DNA of 64,000 nucleotides. Origin: JABSQH01 sp039177505. GTDB lineage: Bacteria > Actinomycetota > Acidimicrobiia > Acidimicrobiales > Ilumatobacteraceae. Where the stretch lies: NCBI GenBank assembly GCA_039177505.1, contig JBCDFR010000007.1, positions 1 to 64,000 on the forward strand, given 5' to 3'. The notes under the pieces are model-generated. The model was not told where the DNA came from and made no database searches. It worked only from the letters and a program-made list of their open reading frames with translations. Both the position numbers and the translations under genes were made by a program. Shown in pieces: positions 42,113 through 51,102 of the stretch. The first letter of the stretch is position 1. Every line of letters begins with the position of its first letter.

Positions 42113-42630
42113 TCACACCACTTGCTCGCATCTGGCCTCTCCGTCGGCCGATGGTAGAACTCGACGTAGCTCCGCTTCGACGCCCGATGCACTCTCTCGG
42201 TCGTGCTCAACGATGACCAATTCGTACGGGCCTTTGTCGTCGCACCCCTCCGACACCACGACGACGCCGGTTCGTGAGGCAAGGTCGTATCCCAATCCGG
42301 ACTCCTCCAGAAGTCCAAGGAGAATGAGAGATCGAGTTCGAGGTGGTTCCGGGCAGGATGACCCTGCTGCCGTCGTGTACACGCTGTCCAACACCGATCG
42401 AATTTGCTAGTGACCGCAGATTCGAGAAGCCGATAGGTCTCGACGATGACCGGATCCGATAAAGACGGTGTGAGGCCGGTCTGATGCATCGCTGCGGTCG
42501 AGGCTTCTCTCGTTGAGTCAGGCACAACCGTCGCGCTCGTCGCGCCGAAGTAGTTGCCTTCGGGAAGGGCAGAGATGACGCAATTGCCGTCACCACCTGA
42601 GTGAAGCGCAACTTCTGTGAGTGTCGAGGG
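42113..42630 (-). pseudogene. Frame-shifted remnant of an unknown gene
   Basis: From 42630 down one frame reads EVALHSGGDGNCVISALPEG, NYFGATSATVVPDSTREAS and VETYRLLESAVTSKFDR, then loses coherence near 42400. The next frame picks up with VLDSVYTTAAGSSCPEPPR and LEESGLGYDLASRTGVVVV to a stop at 42113. Together they read as one protein of about 170 residues broken by a single-base indel, and there is no start codon after the upstream TGA at 42631-42633. I recognise no family. A real gene decayed in this strain is the best guess; a sequencing error is the alternative. Confidence 0.4.
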
Positions 42631-42782
42631 TCAGGCAGTGGAAACCGGCACCCCAAGGAGACACCTGCACCGCACGCCGCCGACCGGCCGTCGCTGACGG
42701 GCGAGCGGTGACCGTGACTCGTCTGGCCAGTACTCGGGTCCCGCTCAGGTTGGCCACATGTGGAAGCGCAGACAATCAGCAC

Positions 42783-42956
42783 ATGCGCGACAACGACAAG
42801 ATGATCTTCGTCGGATGCCCGATGCTCGGACCCATGGTGATGTGGGCGTCATTCGACGGCGACCGCGCAGGGCGGCCCGAGGCGCAAGAGGAGCCCGGAG
42901 CGCCGAGCGTCACCGACACCACTCCGGCGTCCGACGACGCCGACGTTGCTGCCTGA
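42783..42956 (+). CDS. Small hypothetical protein
   Basis: A possible 57-residue protein starting MRDNDKMIFVGCPMLGPMVM with a short hydrophobic stretch, then an acidic Glu/Asp/Pro-rich tail. A GACAAT hexamer lies 6 nt before the ATG. No family recognised; neighbours on both sides are non-coding. Outside this ORF I see no gene in 42631-43165. Low confidence. Confidence 0.3.
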   Translation: MRDNDKMIFVGCPMLGPMVMWASFDGDRAGRPEAQEEPGAPSVTDTTPASDDADVAA

Positions 42957-43152
42957 ACACCGCGCATCCACGTAGCCGCCCGAGACAACCGGTCTCACCG
43001 GACCGGCCGTCGCTTCTGCGGGTACCAGACACTTCAATGTCATATGCGCATCGAACGTGTTGTCTCGATCATCAGCGCGACCTGAATCGGAGCTGAGAGG
43101 TTCCGGGAGGTCGGGGTTCGTTGCGCCTGCCAACAGGGCAGTGTGAGGCCCG

Positions 43153-43158
43153 TAAGGT
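43153..43158 (+). promoter_or_regulatory. -10 element (TAAGGT) of the VOC protein gene
   Basis: TAAGGT ends 7 nt before GTG 43166, which supports that GTG over the ATG that follows it. Confidence 0.5.
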
Positions 43159-43165
43159 TCACCAG

Positions 43166-44104
43166 GTGATGACGGCACCGGCGAGCACGATCACGGGTGT
43201 CAACCGGATCGGTCTCGCGGTGACTGATCTGGATCGGTCACTCGATTTCTTCGCCGGACCGACGGGGCTCGAAACGGCGACCCGGCGCACCGTGGAGCCT
43301 GCGTGGCGGCACCTGATGAGCACACCAGGCCCGGTCGAGGTCGCCAGCCTCCGTGGTCCGAACGCGACGATCGAACTCGTCGAGTTCGGAGAGCTCGCCA
43401 CCAGCTCTCCGATTCCGGTGCAGGGCCCTGGGGTAACACACCTCTGCTTTCAGTCCCATGCGACGAGTGAGCTCTACAAGCGATTCATCGACCACGGCGC
43501 ACGCGAGGTCAGCCGCAACGCGCCCGTCGACCTCGGTGGATATGGGGTCCGCTACGGCTATGCGCGCGACCCCGACGGGATCATGTTCGAGGTCGAGCAG
43601 CTCGACCGGCCGCCCTTCGATGCATCGGTGTGGGTCGCGCACGTTGCCCTCGTCAGTCCCGACATCGACCGACTCGTCGACTTCTACACCGCCGTGCTCG
43701 GAGTCGAGCCGCACCGCCGGGTCAACAAGGTGGTCGGCCCCCGCATCGATGAGGTCACGAACCTCGACGACGTTCGCGTCCGCGCTGCGTGGTTCAACAC
43801 TGGGAACATGCTGCTCGAGCTGTGGGAGTACGTGCACCCGGCCACGCCGCCGCCGTCCGGCATCCGTGCTGTCGAGGCCGCCGGCGTGCACCGCTTCGTG
43901 TTCGAAGTCGGCGACCTCGACGCCGAGCTCCAACGGCTGGACGCGGCCGGCGCATCCCGTACCGGGCCACCGGTGGGCGATCCGGCAACGGATGGGCGTG
44001 AGGTCTATGCCCGCGATCCAGACGGCAACCTGTTCGGGTTGCTCGAACTCCCGGCGGGCGCGCCGACGAGCATCGACCAGCTCAGACGAATCGACTGGAT
44101 GTAG
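43166..44104 (+). CDS. Two-domain VOC family protein (glyoxalase/dioxygenase-like)
   Basis: A 312-residue protein with two vicinal-oxygen-chelate domains: TGVNRIGLAVTDLDRSLDFF (residues about 10-145) and VAHVALVSPDIDRLVDFYTAVLGVEP (about 160-310), each ending in the metal-ligand-type motif YARDPDGIMFEVEQ and YARDPDGNLFGLLEL. Candidate metal ligands are the His of VTHLCFQSH or VAHVAL and the terminal Glu residues. Such proteins include extradiol dioxygenases, glyoxalases and isomerases; I cannot tell which. The start is GTG 43166 or the following ATG 43169. Confidence 0.82.
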   Translation: MMTAPASTITGVNRIGLAVTDLDRSLDFFAGPTGLETATRRTVEPAWRHLMSTPGPVEVASLRGPNATIELVEFGELATSSPIPVQGPGVTHLCFQSHATSELYKRFIDHGAREVSRNAPVDLGGYGVRYGYARDPDGIMFEVEQLDRPPFDASVWVAHVALVSPDIDRLVDFYTAVLGVEPHRRVNKVVGPRIDEVTNLDDVRVRAAWFNTGNMLLELWEYVHPATPPPSGIRAVEAAGVHRFVFEVGDLDAELQRLDAAGASRTGPPVGDPATDGREVYARDPDGNLFGLLELPAGAPTSIDQLRRIDWM

Positions 44105-44137
44105 CAGTGCGCTCGACGAAGTCGCACAGCAGATGGT

Positions 44138-44950
44138 TCACCGTTGGTGGAGTTGTTGCTGCGCGATCAACTCGTCGCGTAACCGCTCGGGGTGTGCGGC
44201 CTTCTCCCGGTCACGGTCGACCAGTTCAGGCGGGACGTACCAGTGAATCCGGTTGCCGTGGTAGGCGTACCACGCACATGCGGCGACGTCCTCGGGCGGG
44301 AGCGTCCTGTTGGCGTCTGTGCGGTCGGCGTTGGCCTTGGCGACGTTCGGGAATCGTCGGCTGGTCTCGCCGCTCGTCCAACTGCTGGTGTCCCATAGTG
44401 GGGTATCGATCACGCCCGGCGAGATGTCGGCGGCGCGACTGTCGAACCGCACGAGTTCGACGCTCAGCGCCTCGGTGAGTCCCTTTACCGCGTACTTCGT
44501 CGCGGCGTACACCGCCAGCCCCGGTGCCCCGAATGTGGCCGCAGACGACGAGGTCGTGAGACAGAGCGAGTTGGGCGTCGTCTGGAGCAGCGGCATCGCC
44601 GCGTGGATCCCGTTGAGCACGCCGACCAGATTGACGTCGACCACGCGCAGTGAGTCGGCCAGAGGTACCTCGTCAAACCATCCGCCCACCGCGATGCCGG
44701 CGTTGTTGAACATCACGTCGAGCCGTCCGCCCGACACGATCCCGAATGCTCTGATCGCCTCGGCGAAGGCGGGTGTGGAACGGACGTCGAGCACCCCGGT
44801 CACGCAGCGCTCGCCGAGCTCGTCGTGCAACGCTGCCAACGCGCGCTCGTCGACGTCGTAACACCCGACCAGCCACCCCTCGGTGTGGAACCGGACCGCA
44901 GTCGCTCGGCCGATGCCGCTGCCTGCACCGGTGATGAAGATCGACTGCAT
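44138..44950 (-). CDS. Short-chain dehydrogenase/reductase
   Basis: A 270-residue SDR with TGAGSGIGRATA near residue 7, NNAGIAVGG near 83, catalytic Ser in LTTSSSAATFG and YAATKYAVKG with the Tyr-x3-Lys pair. The C-terminus is polar with basic and Gln-rich residues. A TATGGT hexamer on the same strand lies 6 nt before the ATG. Convergent with the VOC gene; function not determined. Confidence 0.88.
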   Translation of the reverse strand: MQSIFITGAGSGIGRATAVRFHTEGWLVGCYDVDERALAALHDELGERCVTGVLDVRSTPAFAEAIRAFGIVSGGRLDVMFNNAGIAVGGWFDEVPLADSLRVVDVNLVGVLNGIHAAMPLLQTTPNSLCLTTSSSAATFGAPGLAVYAATKYAVKGLTEALSVELVRFDSRAADISPGVIDTPLWDTSSWTSGETSRRFPNVAKANADRTDANRTLPPEDVAACAWYAYHGNRIHWYVPPELVDRDREKAAHPERLRDELIAQQQLHQR

Positions 44951-44956
44951 CGCCGG

Positions 44957-44962
44957 ACCATA
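44957..44962 (-). promoter_or_regulatory. -10 element (TATGGT) of the SDR gene at 44138-44950
   Basis: On the minus strand TATGGT ends 6 nt before the ATG at 44950. Confidence 0.5.
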
Positions 44963-45128
44963 CTCGGCGTGTCGCCTCCCAAGTGTGGGCCGGCAACCGA
45001 GGCCGACCGATCACGACAGGGGCAGGTGATCCGGGACCAGAGATCGGGTAGTGCCCAGGCAGCGTTTAGGCGTCGGGCGCGAACGTTGGCTCGTCCGACC
45101 CCTGACCTGACAGGAGCACTCCACACCC

Positions 45129-47480
45129 ATGAACGATCACCTTTCGACACCGCGCGACCGGCGACATCGAGCCGTTCCGCTCCTGGTTGCGGGCGGGTTC
45201 ATTGCAGGAGGTGTTGGCGTCGCCAGTGCCTCGGCGTCCGCGCAAACCGCACCGACGTCGTCGTATGTCGTGCTCCTCGGCGACGCCCCGGTCGCCACCT
45301 ACGACGGCGAGCAGCCGGGTCTCGCGCCGACGATGGTCGATGCGGGGGAACGGCTCGACGCAACCAGCGAGCCGGTGCAGGACTATGTGCAGTTCTTGGA
45401 CGAAGAGCAGCTCGACGTGCTCGACCGTGTGGGCATCGACGACTCCGCCCGCGGTCAGGTGTACACATACGCACTGAACGGCTTCGAGGCTGAGCTCACA
45501 CCACAACAGGCGATCGACCTCGCCAACCAGCCAGATGTGATGAGCGTGTCACCGAATGAGTACCGCCAGCTCGAGACCTACAACACGCCGTCGTTCCTGG
45601 GCATCGATCAGCCCGGCGCGGCATGGGACATCGGCTACACCGGCACCGATGTGGTGATCGGCGTGATCGACACCGGTATCTGGCCCGAGCACGAATCGTT
45701 CGCCGACGACGGCAGCTATGCCCCACTCGACGGCTTTGCTGACCTGCCGTGTGAATTCGGGAACGCCGCCTACAACCCCGACGACGCTCCGTTCGAGTGC
45801 AACAACAAGCTCCTCGGGGCGCGCGATATGCGGACCAAGTACATCGAGGAGGTCGGCCCCGAAACGTTCTACTCGGCACGCGACTACAACGGCCACGGCA
45901 CCCACGTCGCGGGCACCGCGGCAGGCAACGCCGTGATGGGCGACGTCGGTGGATTTGAGCTCGGCGAACTCAGCGGCGTCGCCCCCGACGCGCGGGTGAT
46001 CGCCTACTCGGCGTGCGGCGACTGGGGGTGCGTCGTGAGCGATCTCCTCGAAGCGATCGACACAGCGGTCGCTGACGGCGTCGACGTCATCAACTATTCG
46101 ATCGGTGGGGAACCGTCGCTCAACGGTCCCGATGACATTGCGTTCTTGAACGCGGCCGCGGCGAACGTCTGGACGGCAACGTCGGCCGGCAACAGCGGGC
46201 CAGGTGGCGGCACGGTCGGCGGTCCGGCGACCGTGCCGTGGGTCACTTCGGTGGGGGCGAGCACTCACGACCGCTCGTTCGTGTCGACGGCGAGCCTCGG
46301 CGACGGCACCTCGGTGTCAGGCGCCAGCATCACTGCAGGGACGCCGAGTCGGCTGCCACTCGTCGATGCTGCCGACTTCGGCAACGAGTTGTGCAATCCG
46401 GCCGTTCGGTTCGACCCTGGGATCGAGGACGCCATCGTGTTGTGTTGGCGTGGAGAAATTGCGCGCGTCGACAAGAGCCTTGCGGTCGCCCAACAAGGTG
46501 GTGCCGGGATGATCCTGGCGAACGTCGCCGACGGCGACACGCTCGATATCGACGCCCACATGATCCCGTCGGTGCACGTCGACGCAGAGAGCGGCATACA
46601 CGTCGCTGATTACATCGCCGCCGCCGGTGACGACGCTGTGGCCTTGCTGGGTGATGCCGCACCGGCTCCCAGCCAAGGATCCGTCATGGCGGGCTTCTCG
46701 TCACGTGGCGAAAACGACGCGGCTCCGGACATCATCAAGCCGGACATCACCGCTCCCGGCGTGAACATCATGGCGGGTACCAGTCCTTTCCAGTCGATCG
46801 GCCCCGCCGGTGAGCTGTACAGCCCGATGTCGGGCACGTCGATGTCGAGCCCGCACGTGGCCGGTGTCTTCGCTGTGCTCCGCGAGGCGAACCCGGACTG
46901 GACCGCCGCAATGGCCAAGTCGGCCGTGATGACGACTGCCCGCCAGGACGTGACCAAAGAAGACGCCGCGACGCAGGCCGATCCGTTCGACATGGGCGCT
47001 GGCCACATCGACCCCAGCGGCTCGCCGTCGGCAGACGGGTCGCTGTTCAATCCGGGCCTCGTGTACGACGCGGACTACACCGACTATCGCGCCTTCCTCT
47101 GTGAGGCCGCTCCTGGCACGTTCCCCGATGACTGGGCCACGTGCAACTGGTTGATCGACCTCGGCTACTCAACGTCGCCGACCGACCTCAACGTTCCGTC
47201 GATCGGGGTCAGCTCCGTCGACGGCCCGGTCACCGTGCAGCGGGCCGTGACGTCCGTTGCCGACGAGACGTTGACCTTCGACGCGGTCGTCGATGCTCCT
47301 CAGGGGTACCTCGTGGATGTGTCGCCGAGCCAGATCGAGCTTGCGCCGGGCGAGTCGGCCACGTTCGACATCGAGATCACGCCGCCGCGCGGCCAGTCGG
47401 GCGACTGGCAGTTCGGCTCGCTCAGCTGGGTGAGCGGCGACTTCGACGTCTCGAGCCCGATCGCCGTCCGAGCTGTCTGA
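45129..47480 (+). CDS. Secreted subtilisin-like serine protease (S8) with I9 propeptide and PA domain
   Basis: A 783-residue exported protease. A signal peptide (AVPLLVAGGFIAGGVGVASASA) is followed by an I9-type propeptide (SSYVVLLGDAPVATY ... YALNGFEAELTPQQAIDLANQPDVMSVSPN). Catalytic residues: Asp181 in VIDTGIWPEH, His256 in GHGTHVAGT, Ser571 in SGTSMSSPHVAG. A protease-associated (PA) domain is inserted about residues 400-510 (VAQQGGAGMILANV). The C-terminus is a fibronectin-III-like subtilase domain (TVQRAVTSVADETL). The architecture is like plant cucumisin-type subtilases. ATG start with ACAGGAGCA upstream; a strong terminator follows. Confidence 0.93.
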   Translation: MNDHLSTPRDRRHRAVPLLVAGGFIAGGVGVASASASAQTAPTSSYVVLLGDAPVATYDGEQPGLAPTMVDAGERLDATSEPVQDYVQFLDEEQLDVLDRVGIDDSARGQVYTYALNGFEAELTPQQAIDLANQPDVMSVSPNEYRQLETYNTPSFLGIDQPGAAWDIGYTGTDVVIGVIDTGIWPEHESFADDGSYAPLDGFADLPCEFGNAAYNPDDAPFECNNKLLGARDMRTKYIEEVGPETFYSARDYNGHGTHVAGTAAGNAVMGDVGGFELGELSGVAPDARVIAYSACGDWGCVVSDLLEAIDTAVADGVDVINYSIGGEPSLNGPDDIAFLNAAAANVWTATSAGNSGPGGGTVGGPATVPWVTSVGASTHDRSFVSTASLGDGTSVSGASITAGTPSRLPLVDAADFGNELCNPAVRFDPGIEDAIVLCWRGEIARVDKSLAVAQQGGAGMILANVADGDTLDIDAHMIPSVHVDAESGIHVADYIAAAGDDAVALLGDAAPAPSQGSVMAGFSSRGENDAAPDIIKPDITAPGVNIMAGTSPFQSIGPAGELYSPMSGTSMSSPHVAGVFAVLREANPDWTAAMAKSAVMTTARQDVTKEDAATQADPFDMGAGHIDPSGSPSADGSLFNPGLVYDADYTDYRAFLCEAAPGTFPDDWATCNWLIDLGYSTSPTDLNVPSIGVSSVDGPVTVQRAVTSVADETLTFDAVVDAPQGYLVDVSPSQIELAPGESATFDIEITPPRGQSGDWQFGSLSWVSGDFDVSSPIAVRAV

Positions 47481-47498
47481 GTCACACGTCAGGCGACG

Positions 47499-47532
47499 CC
47501 GCCCCGACGACTCGCACCGAGCGTCGGGGCGG
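47499..47532 (+). terminator. Terminator hairpin after the subtilase gene
   Basis: CCGCCCCGACG (47499-47509) pairs perfectly with CGTCGGGGCGG (47522-47532) around a 12-base loop, 18 bp after the stop codon. Confidence 0.7.
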
Positions 47533-47641
47533 TGATCGCGTCTAGACATGGAGGGCTTCGCGTAATACGTATTGTGTGAATGAACGTGTGGTCATGACGA
47601 TGTCATGTGCCGCACCGCACCGCGACCGCATGGAGAGTGCA

Positions 47642-48460
47642 ATGACACCCGTGATCCCCAGCTGCTCGGCCGACGACAGCGCGGACACGATGTTCGAGAT
47701 GTTGGCCGACGCGGGTTGTCTCGTGGTCGACGGCGCGGCGACGTCCGGCAAGGTCGCCGCCGTCCGGGACGATCTGCGCGAGACGATGGCCGCTGTGGAA
47801 GTGGCCGACGATAACCCGAACGACTTCTATCCGGGGATCACGCGTCGGGTCGTGGCGTTGATGCACCGGTCGCCCACGATGCGCGACCTGATGATGCACC
47901 CCGTGGTGACTGAGATGGGCGCGCGCCACCTCGCTCCGAACGGCGAGACGTGGACACTCAATGTGACTGCCGCCCTCGAGGTGGGCCCCGGTAGTCGCGA
48001 CCAAGTCCTGCATCGCGAGGAGGATCTCTATCCGTACTTTCCCGTCCCGCGGCCGAACCTGATCCTGGCGTCGATGTGGGCGATGTCCGACTTCACCGCC
48101 GCCAATGGTGGGACGCAGATCGTTCCAGGGAGCCACCGCTGGGAAGGTGACCGACGAGCCGAGCCCGGCGAGATCGTGCGTGCCGAGATGTCAGCCGGAT
48201 CGGTGCTGTTCTGGCTCGGAGGAACGCTGCACGGTGCGGGAGCCAATACGACCGACGACGACTGGCGGTACGGCGTGGTCCTCACCTACAACCTCGGCTG
48301 GCTTCGACAAGAGGAGAACCAACATCTGTCGATGCCCCTCGCCGAGGCGCTCACCTTGCCCGACGAGGTCCGTTCCCGTTTGGGCTTCGACATGAACTAT
48401 GGCGGCGGCCTCGGCTTCTATGACCCATCGGTCGTGCTCGCCGCCGGGGTCGGGGAGTGA
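47642..48460 (+). CDS. Phytanoyl-CoA dioxygenase (PhyH) family protein
   Basis: A 272-residue Fe(II)/2-oxoglutarate-type oxygenase. The iron-binding His-x-Glu/Asp region is VLHREEDLYPYF, with GGTQIVPGSHRW and the distal His in GGTLHGAGANTT, then the 2-oxoglutarate-type region. Substrate unknown. The frame is open from GTG 47576, with further ATGs at 47594, 47600, 47630 and 47642; 47642 is chosen because GGAGA lies 5 nt upstream, but it is not certain. The stop overlaps the start of the MOSC fragment by 4 bp (GTGA). Confidence 0.82.
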   Translation: MTPVIPSCSADDSADTMFEMLADAGCLVVDGAATSGKVAAVRDDLRETMAAVEVADDNPNDFYPGITRRVVALMHRSPTMRDLMMHPVVTEMGARHLAPNGETWTLNVTAALEVGPGSRDQVLHREEDLYPYFPVPRPNLILASMWAMSDFTAANGGTQIVPGSHRWEGDRRAEPGEIVRAEMSAGSVLFWLGGTLHGAGANTTDDDWRYGVVLTYNLGWLRQEENQHLSMPLAEALTLPDEVRSRLGFDMNYGGGLGFYDPSVVLAAGVGE

Positions 48461-48585
48461 CCGGTCGCACCGCCACCGTTGGCGTCGGGTCGCTCACCGC
48501 GATCCACATCAACCCGGTGAAGTCCTGTCGGGCCGTCGCACTCGAGCATGTGTGGGTCATCGACGCGCCGTCGTCGCTCGTCTGA
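48457..48585 (+). pseudogene. Truncated MOSC N-terminal domain fragment
   Basis: A 42-codon reading starting GTG and overlapping the PhyH stop: VGSLTAIHINPVKSCRAVAL. The LxxIxxxPVKSCR pattern is the conserved start of the MOSC beta-barrel N-terminal domain found in molybdenum-cofactor sulfurase-like proteins, normally about 250-300 residues. Here it stops after ALEHVWVIDAPSSLV. It is therefore the 5' remnant of a MOSC gene once coupled to the PhyH gene. Confidence 0.6.
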
Positions 48586-48613
48586 GGCCTGCAGAGACCA
48601 TCGCGCGCCGTAG

Positions 48614-48652
48614 TAGCGTCCGCCTGTGACCGCGACCGGATGGGCTGGCTGA
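48614..48652 (+). promoter_or_regulatory. Promoter and possible leaderless 8-codon upstream ORF of the DHA2 pump gene
   Basis: TAGCGT (48614-48619) is 6 nt before a GTG at 48626 that opens an 8-codon frame ending at TGA 48650-48652. That stop overlaps the GAGAG ribosome-binding site of the pump gene, which starts 8 nt later at 48660. The layout resembles a short regulatory leader peptide, but could be fortuitous. Confidence 0.35.
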
Positions 48653-48659
48653 GAGCCTC

Positions 48660-50195
48660 GTGCATCATCCGGTACTGCACCACATCGAGGCGCCGGCCGA
48701 TTCCAAGCCGCTGTACCGGTGGCGCTGGTATGCATTGATCGTTCTCTGTGGCGCATTACTCATCGGTCAGTTGGACATGACCGTTGTTGCGATGGCGCTG
48801 TCCGAGATCGGGCCGGATCTCGACGCGACCACCAGTGAGCTGCAATGGGTGATGGACTCCTACGCGATCGTGCTCGCCTGCTTCGTGTTGCTCGGCGGCG
48901 GCCTCGCTGATCGGTATGGCCGCAAGGGCGTGTTCATGTTGGGCTTGGTGATCTTCGGTGCCGCATCGGTGGTCGGCGCAGGTGCGACCGACGCCGATGT
49001 ACTCATCGCTGCGCGAGCGGCGATGGGGCTCGGCGCAGCGCTCTTCTTTCCGCCGGCGTTGTCGATCATCGCCGTGATCTTTCCGAAGCGGGAGCGGGCG
49101 ACGGCGATCGCCATCTGGTCTGCCATCGGTGGTCTCGGCACGGTGGCCGGGCCGATCGTCGGCGGTGTCTTGCTCGATGCGTTCTGGTGGGGTTCGGTCC
49201 TCCTGATCAATCTCCCGGTGGTGGTTGCGGCCCTCGTCGGCGCGGCGATCGTCGTGCCGACTTCGCGGCGGCCTGGAGCGCCCACACTCGACCGTGGCGG
49301 GGCGTTGCTCAGCGTGGTGGCACTGGGTCTCGTCGTGTTCGCAGTGATCGAGGGGCCGAATCTCGGATGGACGAGCCCGGCGATCATCGTCGCCATGCTC
49401 TCCGGTCTTGCACTCAGCGCGGCGTTCGTCGCGTGGGAGCTGCGACGCGTCGAGCCGATGCTCGATGTCAGGGTCCTCAAAGTTCCGGGCGTGCAAGCCG
49501 GCGCCGTTGGTCTCGTGGTGGACCTGCTGGCGGTGACGGGTCTGCTATTCGCGGTGCCGCTGTACCTGCAGTCGGTGCGAGGCGAGTCGGCGATCGCCGC
49601 CGCGTTGGTACTCGCTCCGTTCGGTGGGCTCTTCGCCGTCGTGTCGTTCACAGCGATGCCGATGGCCAAACGATTCGGGTTACGTATCGTGTTGGCCGCT
49701 GGCCTCGTAGGTGTCGTGGCTGGGTTCGCGATCCTCGCCCTCACGGCGACAGCCGATGGGCTGGCCGGAGTGGTCGTTGGCACGGCAGTGTTCGGTGCGG
49801 GCGCTGCCTGGGTGGCGCCGACCGGGACCACGGTCGTGATCAATTCGATCCCAACCACCAAAGCCGGCGACAGCGCGGCGATCAACCTGGTCACTCGACA
49901 GGTCGGTGCTGCTCTCGGAATTGCGCTGGTCGGCACCGTGGTGGCGAGCGTCTACTCCCGCGACGTGGCGTCGTCGGTGGACTCGCTCTCCACGACCGAC
50001 GCCGAGACTGCGTCGTCCTCGATCGACGGCGCGAACACCGTCGCCGACGGATTGTCGTCGGGAGGCGACGCGCTGCGGGTGGCCGCCGACACCGCCTTCG
50101 AGGCCGGGTATCGGGCGGCCCTCTTCGTCGTCGCCGGGATTGCTGCAGTCACCGCCACCTTCGTGTGGCTTCGACTTCGCCAGGAAGAGGTCTGA
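48660..50195 (+). CDS. MFS transporter, DHA2 (14-TMS, EmrB/QacA) family
   Basis: A 511-residue membrane protein with about 14 predicted helices. Seen: the first helix WYALIVLCGALLIGQLDMTVVAMAL with the DHA2 Asp motif (LDMTVV), the MFS motif A GGLADRYGRKGVF, and the antiporter motif C region GGLGTVAGPIVGGVLLD. Such pumps use the proton gradient to expel drugs, dyes or metabolites. The GTG at 48660 is the only in-frame start available; GAGAG lies 4 nt upstream. Neighbouring SDR and amidohydrolase genes give no clear substrate. Confidence 0.88.
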   Translation: MHHPVLHHIEAPADSKPLYRWRWYALIVLCGALLIGQLDMTVVAMALSEIGPDLDATTSELQWVMDSYAIVLACFVLLGGGLADRYGRKGVFMLGLVIFGAASVVGAGATDADVLIAARAAMGLGAALFFPPALSIIAVIFPKRERATAIAIWSAIGGLGTVAGPIVGGVLLDAFWWGSVLLINLPVVVAALVGAAIVVPTSRRPGAPTLDRGGALLSVVALGLVVFAVIEGPNLGWTSPAIIVAMLSGLALSAAFVAWELRRVEPMLDVRVLKVPGVQAGAVGLVVDLLAVTGLLFAVPLYLQSVRGESAIAAALVLAPFGGLFAVVSFTAMPMAKRFGLRIVLAAGLVGVVAGFAILALTATADGLAGVVVGTAVFGAGAAWVAPTGTTVVINSIPTTKAGDSAAINLVTRQVGAALGIALVGTVVASVYSRDVASSVDSLSTTDAETASSSIDGANTVADGLSSGGDALRVAADTAFEAGYRAALFVVAGIAAVTATFVWLRLRQEEV

Positions 50196-50257
50196 CCGGC
50201 ATACTCGGCGCCGCGCCGTGCCGCCGGCACGCCGAACGATTGGGGAGTTGCACTGAC

Positions 50258-51100
50258 GTGAAGGAACTCGAGGGGAAGACCGCCGTGGTGACCGGCGCCG
50301 GGTCCGGCATCGGGCGGGCGATGGCCATTCGGTTCGCTAGGGCGGGGATGCATGTGGCGCTCGCCGACGTGGAGGAACCCAAGTTGGCCGAGGTGGCTCA
50401 GGAGGTCGGCGAGCTCGGGCCTGGAGTCATCGCGGTGCCGACCGACGTCAGCGAGGAGGACGCCGTCCATAGCCTGCGCGACGAAGCGCTGGACGCGTTC
50501 GGCGCGGTGCACGTGGTGTGCAACAACGCCGGCGTCGGCGGCGGCGGGGAGACGCTCGCCGACTGGCAGTGGGTGATGAACGTCAACTTCTGGGGCGTCG
50601 TCCATGGGATGCGCACGTTTCTGCCGCTGCTGCAGGAGCAGAACGAGGGTCACATCGTGAACACCGCGTCGATGGCCGGCATCTTCCCCGGTTACAGCCC
50701 GTACTCGGCCAGCAAGTGGGCCGTCGTCGGGATGAGCGAAGGGCTGTTCGGCCAGATGGCAATGGAAGGGTCCGACGTCGGGGTGTCGTGTCTGTGCCCC
50801 GGCTGGGTCCGCACATCGATCATCGACAGCGATCGCAATCGGCCCGAGTGGGCCGCTGCACCGGCACTCGACGATTCCGAGCCGGATCCCGTCGTCGAGA
50901 TGCGGACGCAGTTCGTTCGCGACTCGATCGCCAGCGGGCGTCCGCCTGAGGAGGTGGCCGACCTCGTGCACGACGCAGTGGTCAACGGCACGTTCTGGGT
51001 GTTCACCGACGAGACCATGGTCGCCGCCAATCGACCGCGCTACGAGGCGCTGCTCGCCGGCGAGAATCCGCCGCGCGCCTGGACCCTCGGCGCCGACTGA
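50258..51100 (+). CDS. Short-chain dehydrogenase/reductase
   Basis: A 280-residue SDR starting VKELEGKTAVVTGAGSGIGRAMAIRFARAG; NNAGVGGGG near residue 88, catalytic Ser in NTASMAG and YSASKWAVVG with Tyr/Lys. The insertion of FPGYSPY and the C-terminal NPPRAWTLGAD are typical of the broad SDR-subfamily annotated as generic oxidoreductases. The GTG at 50258 follows GGGGAG by about 10 nt. It follows the efflux pump gene by 62 bp on the same strand. Confidence 0.88.
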   Translation: MKELEGKTAVVTGAGSGIGRAMAIRFARAGMHVALADVEEPKLAEVAQEVGELGPGVIAVPTDVSEEDAVHSLRDEALDAFGAVHVVCNNAGVGGGGETLADWQWVMNVNFWGVVHGMRTFLPLLQEQNEGHIVNTASMAGIFPGYSPYSASKWAVVGMSEGLFGQMAMEGSDVGVSCLCPGWVRTSIIDSDRNRPEWAAAPALDDSEPDPVVEMRTQFVRDSIASGRPPEEVADLVHDAVVNGTFWVFTDETMVAANRPRYEALLAGENPPRAWTLGAD

Positions 51101-51102
51101 AC

